Positions 11,642 through 24,000 of a stretch of DNA of 64,000 bases are shown in pieces. The stretch spans positions 15,763,349 to 15,827,348 of the forward strand of contig CM038918.1 in the NCBI GenBank assembly GCA_021904315.1. The letters run 5' to 3'. The notes below the pieces were generated by a model. It searched no databases and was not told where the DNA came from. It saw nothing but the letters and a program-made list of their open reading frames with translations. The translations under genes and the position numbers were made by a program. Position 1 is the stretch's first letter. Every line of letters starts with the position of its first letter. The DNA comes from Sphagnum magellanicum (lineage: Eukaryota > Streptophyta > Sphagnopsida > Sphagnales > Sphagnaceae).

Positions 11642-12958
11642 TTGGCACCATTTTTTCCCACACCCACATCCTTCGACACCACTTTAACTCTCATTGCATT
11701 ACACCCCGAATCAAATGGTTATTTTTTGCTTTTATTCGGAGACTACAAACCAAACAAGGACTTCAAACTTTCTTCTAATTCCTTTAAATTGACGTTTCAA
11801 CTCATGTTGCATTTATCAATAGGTGGTCTTTCTAGGATGGTTTTTGAACACCTTCGGGATTGTTTTCACCCTGAAGATTTAGCGAGTGGATTCATTAAGT
11901 TGTTCCAACTTTGTTTTCATATTGCACAAGGTTGCATTCCACCCCAAATTGCACATGTCTTTGGAGTGGCCTGTCTTTTAACCATGACCAAGCCTTTAGG
12001 TGGAGTTTGTCCCATTGCAATGGGGGAAACATTATATCAATTCACAAGTTGTGCTTTATAAGCCTTCAATTTCGTGAAGTTTTTGCAACACATTTTTCCC
12101 CACATTTATTTGGAATTGCAATTAAAGGTGGTTATGAAGTAATGATCCATGGCATTAAGTGCACCCTGGACCTTCACTGTGATTGGGTTGTTCTTTAGTT
12201 AAATGTGGCAAACGCCTGCAATTCAGTGTCAACAAGGGTCATATTTCAAAAAGTTTGGGCAACATGTGAGCACATCATACAATTCATCCCCTTTATTCAT
12301 GCATTCTATGCATTTGAGTCTCCTTTATTTTACAATGATCATAATTGTGAAAGTGATGTCACAATCATCCTATCTGCTATGGGAACTTGTTAATGTGATC
12401 CTTGGGGGGGGGGGGGCACTATTTGTTTTAACCCATTGTAAAGCCTTACAAACTACAACTGGTCATTTCCTTTTTTGTCTATTTCCATATATTGCAGATG
12501 GCATTCACAACATTAGTCCCCTTTTAGTTGTATCATATGCATATGATCATTTCTAGACCGAACTCTATGTGATAGGTCTTTCTATCCAACTTCAAAATTG
12601 CGTAACATGGTTGCCCTCTGGCCTGCCATTAGACTTCAACATGCCATCCTAGTTTACCACCCCATCCAAAGGAATTAAACTTTTAGAAGTTCCATTGGGC
12701 ACCTTAACTTTCACATTATCCTTCATCAAAGATGCCTTGTTAAAAGGTGTTCAACATGTGGACCTTTTCCCTAGAATGGGTGATGTTCAAATGGCCTTTA
12801 AAATTTTAATTCCTTATTTCGTGCAATGCCTATCATATGTTTTACAATGCACACCTCCGTATTCCACTTTCACAAAGTCCCTTATTTCTTTTGACTTTCC
12901 CCTTTTTCAAGTGTTTGGATGTTTTTTGGGTCCAAGATCCTTTGATCACCCAAAATGA
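11642..12958 (+). pseudogene. LINE-type reverse transcriptase, broken
   Basis: Reverse transcriptase of a non-LTR element, which would copy the element's RNA at a nicked chromosomal target. Visible pieces in order: an N-terminal fingers part (open frame 11,642-12,061, with a HPESNGYFLLL-like start); a motif A-like segment NVANACNSVS near 12,200-12,240, where families usually have a D...AFN pattern; a motif B-like segment DPWGGALFVLTH near 12,400-12,435; a motif C-like segment IADG near 12,490, where active enzymes carry two aspartates; then a thumb-like segment ending GPRSFDHPK at 12,958. The changed catalytic site and several frame breaks show it is not functional. Assignment rests on motif order and spacing; which LINE clade it belongs to cannot be told by eye. 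Confidence 0.65.
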
Positions 12959-13132
12959 CTCCTAGCTTGTTAAGAAACCTCCTTACCAATAACTTTCAGT
13001 GGTGTTAGGTTCATATCGACATCCATCATTGCCCCAACAACCTATTTAGGGAATTGGGCCTTGTCATTTCAATCATAGTTATTAGGTTTATCGTTGATCA
13101 ACATCCCTTCCTTCTTGAAGCCTTAGCACAAG

Positions 13133-14060
13133 TTGACAACAACACATTTCCTTTCTAACAACACCTCAAGGCGGCATGTGATCTTCTACCACCCCCAATT
13201 TGTGCGTGTCTTCCTCCATTTGAACAACTCATCGAACAACAAATGGTTCAACTTCAAAATTCCATTTCAAAACATCTACACCATCATACCCTTTCCAGCA
13301 TGTTTTTTTACAAGATATTCGAAGCCCATCATGCCCGAATTTTATCATGTTCTGGCCCAAGGGCGGGCATTTGGTTTACAACTCAACCAATCTTTTCAAC
13401 CTTTCAATTATCTTTTTCATTTTTCTTCACAGCACTTTGTATGGAACTTGGACTACCACATCCCTCAATTGCAAGCATCCCTCAATGTGTGTGCACACAT
13501 CCCATCAACCCTATGTGTATCCACCTTTTACATTGTGTTCATGGCAACAAATGCACTAGAACCCATGATGCAATTCATGACACGTTTGTCACCATTGCAC
13601 GAAATGTTGGCTTCCGCATGAAACAAGAACAATTACATGCACTTCTTTCAACCACATTCAACTCCTCTTGTCACTAAATTGACATTATGCTTACCAAGGA
13701 TTTGTTGCTTCCAATGTAACTCAAACTAAGGAAAGGAGTTATTGCAACTGACACCCCATTTATCAATTCCCCCCATTAGCAATTGAAGTATTTGGTTACT
13801 TACACAAACATGCCAATATATTTTTACATGATTGCACCAATGCCATTTGAAGCTTGAAAGGGTTAAAGGGCCTTCATCTTTCTATCTTAGTCACTTTTCT
13901 TTGTAAAAAAACTTTGATCACATTACAAAGGATGTAAACGTCCTCCATCTTAAATCGGATGATAGCTGTAAGTTTAGTTACTTCTTGATTTCCACCCCTT
14001 CAAGACACACCTCCCATCACCGTAGCCAATCTATTGCAAGCCCTCGATTTTTGACATATA
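13133..14060 (+). pseudogene. C-terminal region of the LINE polyprotein, broken
   Basis: Downstream of the reverse transcriptase, the open frame 13,133-13,621 (162 codons) and the overlapping one at 13,243-13,677 continue as coding-like DNA. The first is rich in histidine, phenylalanine and leucine, with segments such as QPFNYLFHFSSQHF. Further coding-like pieces (PPLQDTPPITVANLLQ) lie near 14,000-14,050. I do not recognise an RNase H or apurinic endonuclease signature in it. It is attributed to the same element because it follows in the same direction with no other boundary. Confidence 0.45.
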
Positions 14061-14210
14061 AATATTGTTGATCTACCACATGCGATTAGTTATAGACGTG
14101 GAAAGATTTTCACACCTACTTTGATCCAACTCGAGTTTTTGTCCCTTCTTTTTTCTTAATTTTACTCCGTCATACATTTTCCTAATCTATGGTGTGTTTT
14201 TCTTTTTAAT

Positions 14211-15790
14211 AAAACTTTATAAGACTTTACATAAAAACAGCATAATCCTTCTATATTCTTGGCTACCTTCAAGAAGGCTTCATAAGACACTAGCAATTTG
14301 AAAATTAAAAATTTGGCAAATTTGGGCCATTTTTTTCCCATGAAAAATCCTTTATATAGATAGAAATCATATTATATTGTTCAGGTCAAAATTTGACGAA
14401 AATTCGCCCCTAAAACAAACACTAGTTTAATTAAACAAACAATAATTTTTAAAAAAATGTTCAATGAAGTTGTGAAAAATGAAACTCGCAACGCAAAGTG
14501 ACACCTGATGAACATTCCTGAAAATGTGAGACCAAATGAAAACCCTAATTACCTACCTACATAATAAGTTCAGGGGGAGAGGCTGGAGCCAACAAAGGGA
14601 GTGATGCACCAACATCCTGACATATCCCAAACGGCCAAAACATGCTTCCCTGAACAACTTAGGCTTCGAGCTGCTTCGCTCACACTACCAGTGACGATCA
14701 ATTGATGAAAAAAAAAAAACAAAGATGAATGGATGGTTCCTGAACGACATGTTATTCCACATTACAAGTGACCATCAACTCAATCAAGGATAAAAAAATT
14801 AATTGATGGTCCTTGAACCAAGTAAAGAAATAACCCATTCAATCACTTAAACAGAAAAATTAAAAATAAAATAAAATAAAATAAAATGGCATGTTGCTTG
14901 TTTGTTTGGTTGGTGGTTGTGGGATTATTATTATTTTTTGACACTGGGCATATGATTGTCAATATTGGTTGGGTGGGTTATTATTATAAAGCTTGGACCA
15001 TGCAAATGGAGTCCGGGACTGTGCACGGTTTCAGTTCTGCTATTGTCAGGGAAGACCCAGCCAGAGGTGTTTGATGGGCACAAGTTTTTCCAACAAAAAA
15101 AAAACCCAATTTTTTGGGAAAAAAAAATTGGGGTGGAGTATGGGAAAGGAAAATGCCACCACATTCAGACATGTGGGCACATGAAGTCGGGGCTGAGTTG
15201 AGTTGAGTCAAGTTGAGGCAAGGGAGGGAGGGTCAGTCGGGGACCCACATTATGGACTCCCCTCCGATTTTAGTACATTTTTAAGCAACTCACTACCACA
15301 TTGCACTTTGTTTAAATAATACATAGTACAACATGAAAAATATATCCGTCTCATCGAACATGGTAGAACGTGCAAAAGCAAGTTGGTTATAATAAGTGAT
15401 ATGTGCGAAGCCAAGCAAACACTCTTCACACACACTCTCAAGGAAACATTAAAGAAGTGTTTGTTTGTCGTTATGTTCAAGAGCAACCCGAGAGCATGGC
15501 ACCACCCCAAAAAAACAAACAAAACCAAGGGAAAGAAGAAAAAGTAAATAAAAATAAAAATTGTGTGTTGTGGCACCTACTATGTACCCGAGATGATTTT
15601 TTTGTCCTGAAGTCTGTGGCTTCGAGCAGTTTATCAATCATCGAACGAACAGCGGCTGCTCAAATTAAGTGTGTGCACCCAGTCCAGTCCAGTTTTTCAG
15701 TGCATTTTGACGTATCTACTTAAGTAATAAGGAAAGATTAATTACCTAACAATGGTTCAATAATAACTTCAATAATAATTCAGTGTTTTT
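14211..15790. other. Intergenic with repeat fragments
   Basis: A possible fragment of family X lies at 14,300-14,420 (a CCATTTTTTTCCCATGAAAA block next to GAAAATTCGCC). No gene is supported. The several short overlapping ORFs between 14.9 and 15.7 kb lie on both strands and show no consistent coding pattern. Confidence 0.4.
14863..14886. repeat. (AAAAT)n microsatellite
   Basis: About five AAAAT units in tandem. Confidence 0.9.
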
Positions 15791-15794
15791 GTTT

Positions 15795-16588
15795 GGGGAT
15801 TTTCTTTTTTAGCCAAAGTGGCGACCATGTATACAAAAATGTGAAAAAAAATAGGCTATGGTCTTTTAGGAAGATTTAGCCAAATCTGGCTATAAAACGA
15901 AATCTTAAAGTCTAAATCTTTAATTGTCTTTCAATATATTTGGCTACACACTGTAACCAAATATAGGGGACCTGGCAATTTTTTTATTAAAAAAAAATCT
16001 CAACTTCTGGCGATTGAAAACCTTAAAAAGCACTTCATTTGATTTGATTTTTTAATTTCCCATTTTGGCGAAATTTCGCCAGTTAAATAAATGTCTGCTT
16101 CAATTAGGATATGAATTATCACCCTTTAGTCTTAGAGCTTTGACTTATTGTAGCACCTTGGCAACTTTGTGCATATTTGTTAAATAATTAATTAACTTTG
16201 AAATTTTCAAATCAAATATTTTTGAAGATTCAAGACTTTCATCCAAAAATTTAATAATAATAATCTTTGAATTTTATTTTTTTGAAAATTTCAACATTTC
16301 TGAAAATAATATAACTAGTGTCAAAGCCACTGAGATATTATGGTATCACCCTTTTAATCTTAGAGATTTGGCTTATTGATCATTGAAATGGGCCTAATGC
16401 CCCTTTCTACATGAAGGATATCTTTAGGGGAAAAATGACCCAAATTCACCAGATTTCCACAATAGGTCCCAGCAGGTAGCCAAAAGTACAGAAAGATGCT
16501 TAAATTTGTTTACTTCAATATCTAGTTAATAAATCTAGGTTAAGTTTTTTAATGGAGGGTCCAGACTTTGGCTACATCACAAAATTGG
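15795..16588. mobile_element. MITE family X, near-complete copy
   Basis: Left part: TTTAGCCAAAGTGGCGA, GATTTAGCCAAATCTGGCTA, a TTTGGCTACA block and the 14-bp palindrome GGCGAAATTTCGCC (16,067-16,080). Right part, inverted: a GGGGAAAAATGACCCAAATT block, a GTAGCCAAAAGTACAGAA block and the terminus TTTGGCTACATCACAAAATT. The ends are mutually inverted over long imperfect arms, giving an element of about 795 bp. Inside, a roughly 40-bp block (ATCACCCTTTTAGTCTTAGA type) appears twice, near 16,120 and 16,345. No transposase is encoded. Confidence 0.7.
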
Positions 16589-17748
16589 AATAATAATAAT
16601 AATAATAAAGGAAAAATAAAACAATGCATGACCCATCTGCTTCTTAAATCAAGAAACCTAATATTATACTAAGTTTTCAATATCAGTATAGTTAATATTG
16701 AAAATATTTGGTTATCAAATCTCAAGAGGATTATTAACATTTGGAAATTGGGAGATTGTACATACTTAGATTTTAATTTTAAAATAATTCAGACCACTTG
16801 TTTTGGGGATTACCTTACCCTAGGGTTAGTTTTGTCATTAAATAATCCTTGAAATTGAAATTAATTTTTGTGAAAAATATGAACCTGAGATGTTGAAAAC
16901 CATCATAATTATCTCAGGCCACAATCCAAATGATTTCCTACTCATATGAAAATTATCATAGGAGACTTTTAGTATAGATCAGCCTATTTTTCTTTTGTGC
17001 AAAATTTCACATTGTTGCAAAATTTAGAAACTTCTTTGTAGCAAAATCAATGATTTATATGGTATTAGAGACATTTCTAATTTTTTTTCTTCTTGTTCTG
17101 GTTTATTGTTAACTACAATTTATAGTTAACTACGGTTAATATACTTCCCCTGTAGCAGGTGGCACTTCTGCAATTGTGAAGACCTGCCCAAAAACTTTTT
17201 AGCCTTAGGGAAGGGCACGTTCTAAATTGGAATTTTACATCAACAAAATTTTGTTTCTGGGCAGAGGATTCTTGTATCTAATAAGGAGGGATCTTCGGCT
17301 TTAAAGAGAGATCTTTCATTTTTGACCATTCATCTGATTGGTTTACATCTTTTGGTAGGATCTTTAACGCAGTCAGACAAGGGCTTTACCAAATGTAGGA
17401 CCGCGCTCGGCCACGGTGCTGCTTTCACACTAAGTATATTACTTTCAGAAATGTTGAAATTTTCTCAAATTTTTTTTAAAAGAAAATAAAATTGTGAAGG
17501 AAAATATTGAATCTTCAGGAATATTTTATTTATTGAAATGAAAATTTCAAAATAAATTAATTATTCAACAGACATGTGTTGTAGTTGCCATGGTGCTATG
17601 GGTAGTAGACAATTGTTTGTTGTAGGTGGGTTCTGTGATGTAAAAGTATGTAACAAGAAGGAGAAGAAGAAGAGCAGCCCTGGCCCTTGACTTCACTGTT
17701 TTTACTTAATTAAGTCACAATCAGCCTTTTTTTGGTATGTATAGCCAT
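16589..17748. other. Intergenic, nothing recognised
   Basis: Begins with a short (AAT)n run (16,589-16,609). No gene seen. A slightly GC-richer patch at 17,140-17,430 has splice-like words but no sustained reading frame. Confidence 0.5.
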
Positions 17749-17773
17749 ATTATATATATATATATATATATAT
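17749..17773. repeat. (AT)n microsatellite
   Basis: About twelve TA units, embedded in a weak family X-like segment (17,730-17,870). Confidence 0.9.
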
Positions 17774-18307
17774 TTCAAAAACTAAAAGTACTAAAATAAT
17801 GTGATTTTTGAAATTTTCAATTGCCATAATTCGACCAAAATTTAAGAAAATTTGCCAGATTTATACACACGGTTGAAGTCAGTGATTCTCTTTCTCCAAT
17901 TTTCTGATGTTGTGTCGATGGCTAGCATCCCAAGAGGGATTTGGCATTAAATGACAACAGGTTTTTAAACCTGTTTGCATAATGAAGTAACTAGTTCAAA
18001 CTTTCAAAGATAGCTACCAAATGGCTTGATTGAGCCAGCCCCCATGACTGCACCAGTCCTGTTTGGGATGAAATAGTTATCATCCCAATAACCAAACTCA
18101 GTGCAGTCAAAGAGGTTGAGTCAAACTTTTCTTTTGCCTGCCCTTTAACCCTTTTTTTTTAATACGTCCATACCTACCCATTCACCCACCTACCCTGTTT
18201 TTTTTTTTCAAATGCTTTTAAACCCTAAATCACAAGCCCACCATAGGCAGTTGTCACTATTCTCACAATCTTCTGTTGTTGTGGTTGCTACATGGGAGCG
18301 CTCCCAG
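17774..18307. other. Intergenic with a dispersed repeat
   Basis: No gene. Positions 18,035-18,057 carry a CCAGCCCC / ATGACTGCACCAGT block that recurs inverted at 24,814-24,836. Confidence 0.45.
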
Positions 18308-18437
18308 GTGAAGGAGGTGTTGTAAGCTCAAGTTGTGCAAGAGCACACTTGGGTGAAGGAGGTGTTGTAAGCTCAAGTTGTGCAAGAGCACACTTGGGTG
18401 AAGGAGGTGTTGTAAGTTCAAGTTGTGCGCAAGAGGA
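18308..18437. repeat. 45-bp tandem repeat, three copies
   Basis: The GTGAAGGAGG start recurs at 18,308, 18,353 and 18,398, an exact 45-bp period. The first two copies are almost identical and the third diverges at its end. Because 45 is a multiple of three, the minus strand stays open and would encode a 15-residue repeat containing LELTTPPSPKCALAQ (67-codon ORF, 18,288-18,491). I do not call that ORF a gene. Confidence 0.95.
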
Positions 18438-18742
18438 GTGAAGGAGCACTAATGTTGCAAAGGAAACGGGGAGCATTATTGAGGGGAGCATTGCTAGGGG
18501 GAGTTTGGAGCATTGCTATGGGGGAGTGGGAAAACATTGTTGCATTCAAGAGCACTACTATGAGCAAAGCAAAGCTATGCAAGGAACGACATTGTAAGAG
18601 GAGTAGAGTGACGCTGCAACAAGAGCGATGTTGCAAGAAGAATGTTGTCGATGTAAGTTTGTTACAACATCTTTCTTTTCTTTTCTTATGCAGCTACACA
18701 ACCTCATCAACATCATCTCTATTCTTCTTTTTATTGTCCTCT

Positions 18743-19303
18743 AGAAGAAGACGACGATGACAAGCTTGTCATTGTCGTCTTCTTCTTTTTCTTAGTCTAC
18801 TCCAAAAAAAGACGATGATGACGATGTTTAATGTCATCGTCTTCTTGTTTCTTTTTTTCCTCTACAAGCATTCCAGAAGAAGATGATGACGATGATGTTC
18901 ATCATCATCATCATTTTCTTCCTTCTTTTTTTTAACAGGTGTTTTAGAAGAAAACAAGTTTGTTGTTGTCTTCTTTTTATTTTTTTTATTATGTTCCAAA
19001 AGATGACGACGATGACAATAGTAAGCTCATTGCCATCTTCTTTTTCTTCTTCTTTTTAATTTACTTTAAAAGAAGACGACATGAACGAGCATTGTCATCG
19101 TTGTCTTTTTATTTTTGCTTTTCTTCTTACATGCACTTTTTTAAAAATAACAACATCAAACATCATCATTATCAGCTTCTTCCTTTTTTTTCTAACAAGC
19201 ATTTCAGAAGAAGAAGATGACAATGATGTTTATTGTCGTCTTATTTTTCTTTTTTTTGTTGTGCTTTAAAAGAAGATAATGACAATGATCATCATCATCT
19301 TTT
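18743..19303. repeat. Hairpin satellite, about nine units
   Basis: About nine units of roughly 52-73 bp run head to tail. Each unit pairs a purine-rich arm (AGAAGACGACGATGACA type) with its complement (TGTCATCGTCGTCTTCTT type), followed by a T-rich spacer with CTTTTTT. In unit 1 (18,743-18,788) the arms meet at a GACAAGCTTGTC palindrome and differ by one mismatch. Later units are more decayed, but arm changes are partly mirrored, for instance GATGATG facing CATCATC. Overlapping ORFs with RRRR or EED ends come from the repeat. No protein is proposed. Confidence 0.85.
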
Positions 19304-19329
19304 GGTGGTTTGTTTGTTTTTTAATATGA

Positions 19330-19620
19330 AGAAAACACGTGTCAATTTGGAAGCAAATTTAAATATAATATTAAATATAAATATTCATTTTTTATTAATT
19401 AATATAACTAATTAGTTAATATACCAAGTAATAATATTATTAATAAGAATATACTATATATAATGAATTATATTAACTATACAATTAAGAAAGATAAAAA
19501 TTATGTATAATAATTTAATTTTAAAATTAAATTATATGATTAATTATAATAAAAAATTAAATGAAAAATTTAAAAATATTGAACCCTTTAAACTTTTAAA
19601 TAAAATTAGTAACAATTCCA
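19330..19620. other. Extremely AT-rich segment
   Basis: Nearly pure A/T for about 290 bp, with many ATTAAT, TTAATATA and AATTAAATT words. It directly follows the hairpin satellite. No gene. Confidence 0.7.
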
Positions 19621-19723
19621 TCTAATCTTGCATGTTGCATCAGAAGATAAATAAATAAATAAATGCAAAACAAAAGAAAAGATAATATGTTTTTTTTTGT
19701 TATTAGAACGATTTTATTTTTCA

Positions 19724-21000
19724 AAATGGCACCTCCAAAAAAACATGCACAAAAGGTAGGTAAGGCCAAGGCACCGATTACAAAACAAGTTATTATATTG
19801 TACATAAGTTCACTTCCTCAAGGTATGTCATCAATATGTTGAATGTGTTGTAATTTGCTAATGGCAACATCAAATCCCATCCTCACTCTCCATGTGAAAG
19901 TGAAGGTGGTTTTTTTTGGCCAAAATTTTCTTGAACACAGTAGTACACTCATACATAAATTATGATTGCAATACCCTCATCATGTCTAAGGTTTAGGGGT
20001 TGGTCTAATTGTAATACCTTCATATTGCAAACTTGTTGGTTTAATAAAAAAATTGTAGGGGCTAAAGTGGTTTTGCATAAAAGTGATCATGGAAAAGTAC
20101 CACTGAATCATGCCATGGAAGATGTAAATTGGGTCCATGAAAGGTCGAGGTGGATTTGCAAGTTCAATGGATACATTGATAGTTACAGGGCTAAATGGTT
20201 ATTTCACCAACATTTGGACAACAAACATAGTCATCACATGGAAGCATGTAAATCTACCATCCTTTTACTTGTGTTGGGGGACGAAGGCAACAAAACCACC
20301 ATGCCATGAATGCTTGGATTTTGAACAACCCATATGCATGACAAACACAAAATGAAAAGAAGGTAATTGACCGAATGAAGAAAAAAGCTAAAGTTAATGG
20401 GATTGACTTCAATTTGAAGTTCAAGGCCTTGAAAAGGTTTATTGACCTTTATTAGTAAGGTTCACCTCTAACAAATTATTAGGTATCATCACCATACCTA
20501 AGTGGGGTGTGGGGTTCATCCCTCATAATGCCTTTTCATGAATTGAAAAGGACGATGACCTTGTTGAAATCATCTAAATGAATAAAGTTGGTCATGCAAA
20601 ATCTTTTAGGCTTGCATGAGATGTTCAAAATTGGAATTCAAAATCTACCAAGGGCAAGAGAAAAAAAAAGATGCAAGCCATGTGCAAGTATCGCGAATCA
20701 GAAATGATTCATGGCTAGTAAGTTTATAATCATTTAATTAGTTTTTTAACATGTTTTTCATTATGCATTAAAGTCATGAAACTAAATTGGTTTTTTGTCA
20801 TTAAGCTTTGAGATACCACAAAAGAGGCCTTTGTGGCGGATGCGATCCAATTCACATTTCAACATCAACAACTCTTCACCTATCACCATGTGGCAGAAGT
20901 TATAAAAGTTGCAGTCACTTATCAAAGAAACATGAGCATTGTTTTTTACTCTTCTTCAAATGAGGGGTGCACATTAGGGTATAATGTTAGGCCATTTTAA
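19724..21000 (+). pseudogene. Remnant of an unknown, zinc-finger-like gene
   Basis: Several coding-like pieces follow each other on the plus strand. The first is an ATG-led lysine-rich start MAPPKKHAQKVGKAKAP (from 19,725). Next is a piece at about 20,060-20,235 with CKFNGYIDSYRAKWLFHQHL followed by DNKHSHHMEA, which looks like a C2H2-type finger whose second cysteine is replaced. Then come a lysine-rich piece near 20,640-20,720 and a final piece at about 20,808-21,000 ending NEGCTLGYNVRPF before a stop. AT-rich gaps with splice-like borders lie between. The lysine-rich start, a finger and frame breaks suggest a repeated, possibly transposon-borne gene family. The product is not recognised. 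Confidence 0.4.
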
Positions 21001-24000
21001 CCTAACTTGTGGTGAGAGTTTTTGGTATTTCACCAACAATTTGTATTGTGTTTCATTTTATATAAAATTTTGTAACTTTTTCTACCCATTTCTATTTTGG
21101 CAATCCCAATTTATAATACCCTACCCTATCATTTTATGTCATATTCCAAATGCATTCTCCAACCCCAAATTGCATTATGTAACCTACATAAATTTGTATT
21201 ACGTAACTTCACGAAAAGCCCCCTTGTAATTAATAGGTTTTAGTCATGTAATTATTACAAAATCTTAATCCCCTATCATCTAAAATTAATAACCATATGC
21301 AATACCTACATGTAATTAACAAAAAGGTATCCTTAAAAATAACCCTAAACCAACTAACAATAATTTCATCTTTAGGTGCAAACATTGATTATGGATATTC
21401 CCCAATCCAAACCCTAAACCAATTAATAATACCCTTATCGTTGATGTTTTGCCATCACTATTAAGGTGGTCACAAAAGTAATTTTGCTATTATTTTTGCA
21501 ATGTAATACTAGCACAGTAAGCTTATTATAATACTTACATAAATATATTGTGTGACCTCACCAAAAGCACCCTTTTAGTTACTAGGTTTGGATTATGTAG
21601 GTATTGCAAAAAGTTAGTCCTTCATCATCTAAGTTTTTATTAAGTGCATATTGATCACCAAATGCAGTACCTACATGTAATGGACTAAATGCAATAGGAA
21701 ATATCCAAATGATATTTATAAATAAAAACCTTAAACCCTATGCAATACCCTCATCTTTAAAGTTAAACATTGACTGTGGTCATGCCCCGTTTTTTCCAAA
21801 CTCTAGTGGTTTAAGGTTTCTAAGCTTCTTGCAATACCTACATCCAATAAGAAATATATCTAAAATATAAGGATAAATAAATAAAATTAAAATTCTTGAA
21901 AATATATTATATTTATATCATAAATTAAAATATTGTCAATTATTATAGGGAAAAACCTAATAATAAACATTCAATTATAAAATTACATATTAATATTGTA
22001 AGTCCATAATTGAAGAACTAAATAATATCATGTTACTTTAAATACCTCGTTAATGCAAAGTAACTTTTAATGTTGCTTTTAATTATATTAATATTGAATT
22101 GTAATTATTTTATTTGTGACCAAAATTTGCTATTTAAAAAAATAATCCTAAATAATATGGTTCAAATAACTATTGGCATACACCCTATTTGAATAAATAC
22201 CCACATTTATAGAATTTTCATATTTAGTTCATAAAATTTAGTGGTTGGCCAAAATGGTATGGGATTCCTAACTTTGGTTAAATTTCTTATGCTTGATCAC
22301 CACTTTTTGTGCAACATGAAAAAATTGAAAAGAAAAATTAAAAGTTTTGTTTGAGATCACATTCACTATTTATTTTTTATCACATTAATTGAGGGTACTA
22401 TTGAATTGTACTAAATTAACATTCAAATGAATAACACAATAAATTTCACATCATGTTAGGTATTTCATTCAATATTTAAATAAAATTATAAAATAAAAAT
22501 TAATTAAAAATTTGAAATCTTATACTAATAATATAAATAATATTATCAATTCAATTTTATAAAAAAAAACCCTAAACCCTTAATCCACAAAAAAAATCTG
22601 AACAAACCTTACATTTATGTTCTATTAATATTGATTCAATTGTATTAAAATATCATAGAATTGCAATTTGAATTTTTTCACATTATTACTAATATTAAAT
22701 AACAAATAACAAATTTTTTGGTCATTTTATTCAAATATTAGATAACAATAAGATAAACATTATTAACCCTAAGTCTTAATTGTGCAAAGTGCAATACCCA
22801 CATTATGACCCTAATCCACACTATATATAGGATAAATAAAATGCAATACTTGCACAACAATTTATGAATGCACACTATATGTGGGGGCAAAATTCACTAC
22901 CCACATTATGACCTTAATCCACACTTTATATGGGAGAAGGAAATGCAATACTTACATGACAATTTAAAGATGCACACTATATGTGGATGGCAAAATGCAA
23001 TATTGGCATTATGAGCCTAAATTCACACTATTTATGGGAGGCCAAAATGTTAAATCCATATATCAAACATGGAACATTCTTAGTGGAATTTGATGACCAT
23101 GTTAAAACCATCCAAGGAGATTGATTTCCCTAAATTAGGAAAAAAACAATAAGTTTTTTAAAAAAATGATTAAAATATATACATACCATTGATGTTAAAG
23201 GATGATGTCACGTTAAAAAAAATTTGTAACTTGATTTGAAAACACAACCTAAATAAATCAACGCACATTTCATTAAACCTCTAAACTTAAAACCCTAAAT
23301 AGTCTTAATGGTAAATGCTTTCAACCTAATGATTATACAAACATTTATAAATGGAATGCAAAAAAGATTTATAACAACTATGTTTTGAATTTTAAAGTTA
23401 ATCAATTGAAAATTATAATGAATGGAAGCATTTGCCTCAAAGTTTAAAACTAATTACCCCACAATATTTATATATAAACCTAAATAATTTTAATGGTAAA
23501 TGTCATAAAAATTAATAACTATATAAACATATACAAATGCCATACAAAATAATCTTTTAGGAATGAGCGATGAATTAAAATTGAAACATAATGAAAAATA
23601 ATAATTAAATGAATGAAATAAGAGTTTATTTTCTTACCGTTAGTGTGGTCACTTTTAACTTGAGGCCCCAAATTGAAAACTTTTTCATTCACCTTCAAAA
23701 TAGATAAAATGAGTCTTGTTCCAAATATTTGTATGTGAAAATTTGGCCAAATTCCCCCAAAATCCAACATATGATTGATTTTGATTAGTATTAAAATTTG
23801 TGCAAATATTCATAAATGTTTGATATCTTTTTAACTTAAAAATTATCAAGCCTATTCCTTAATTAATTAGGTACATCTTGCATTAAATGGTCCAAAATGG
23901 AAGTAAAGGATTGTCGTAAAAAATAATTCCCACAATTGCAATACCCACATTTTACATTATAATTTTTACAATTGAAATCCACAATTTGCAAGTGCATAGG

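Larger units (their letters stand above)
10690..14210 (+). mobile_element. Decayed LINE-type (non-LTR) retrotransposon
   Basis: The stretch reads as one decayed element in the plus direction. It has a proline-rich upstream part (about 10,690-11,100), a reverse transcriptase region (11,640-12,960) and a conserved-looking downstream region (13,130-14,060). Coding runs in different frames line up in order, and many stops look like CGA-to-TGA or CAA-to-TAA changes, as expected from deamination of methylated cytosine. No long terminal repeats were seen. The ends are approximate: neither a clear 5' start nor a poly(A) tail with target duplication was found. It includes a run of 13 G at 12,404-12,416. 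Confidence 0.6.

Noticed and set aside
12404-12416. G run as a programmed frameshift site in the LINE
   Set aside because: The element is decayed throughout and the run is more likely a homopolymer expansion.
18425-18760. 111-codon ORF rich in basic residues
   Set aside because: Begins in the 45-bp array and ends in the hairpin satellite; basic runs are products of GAAGAC-type repeats.
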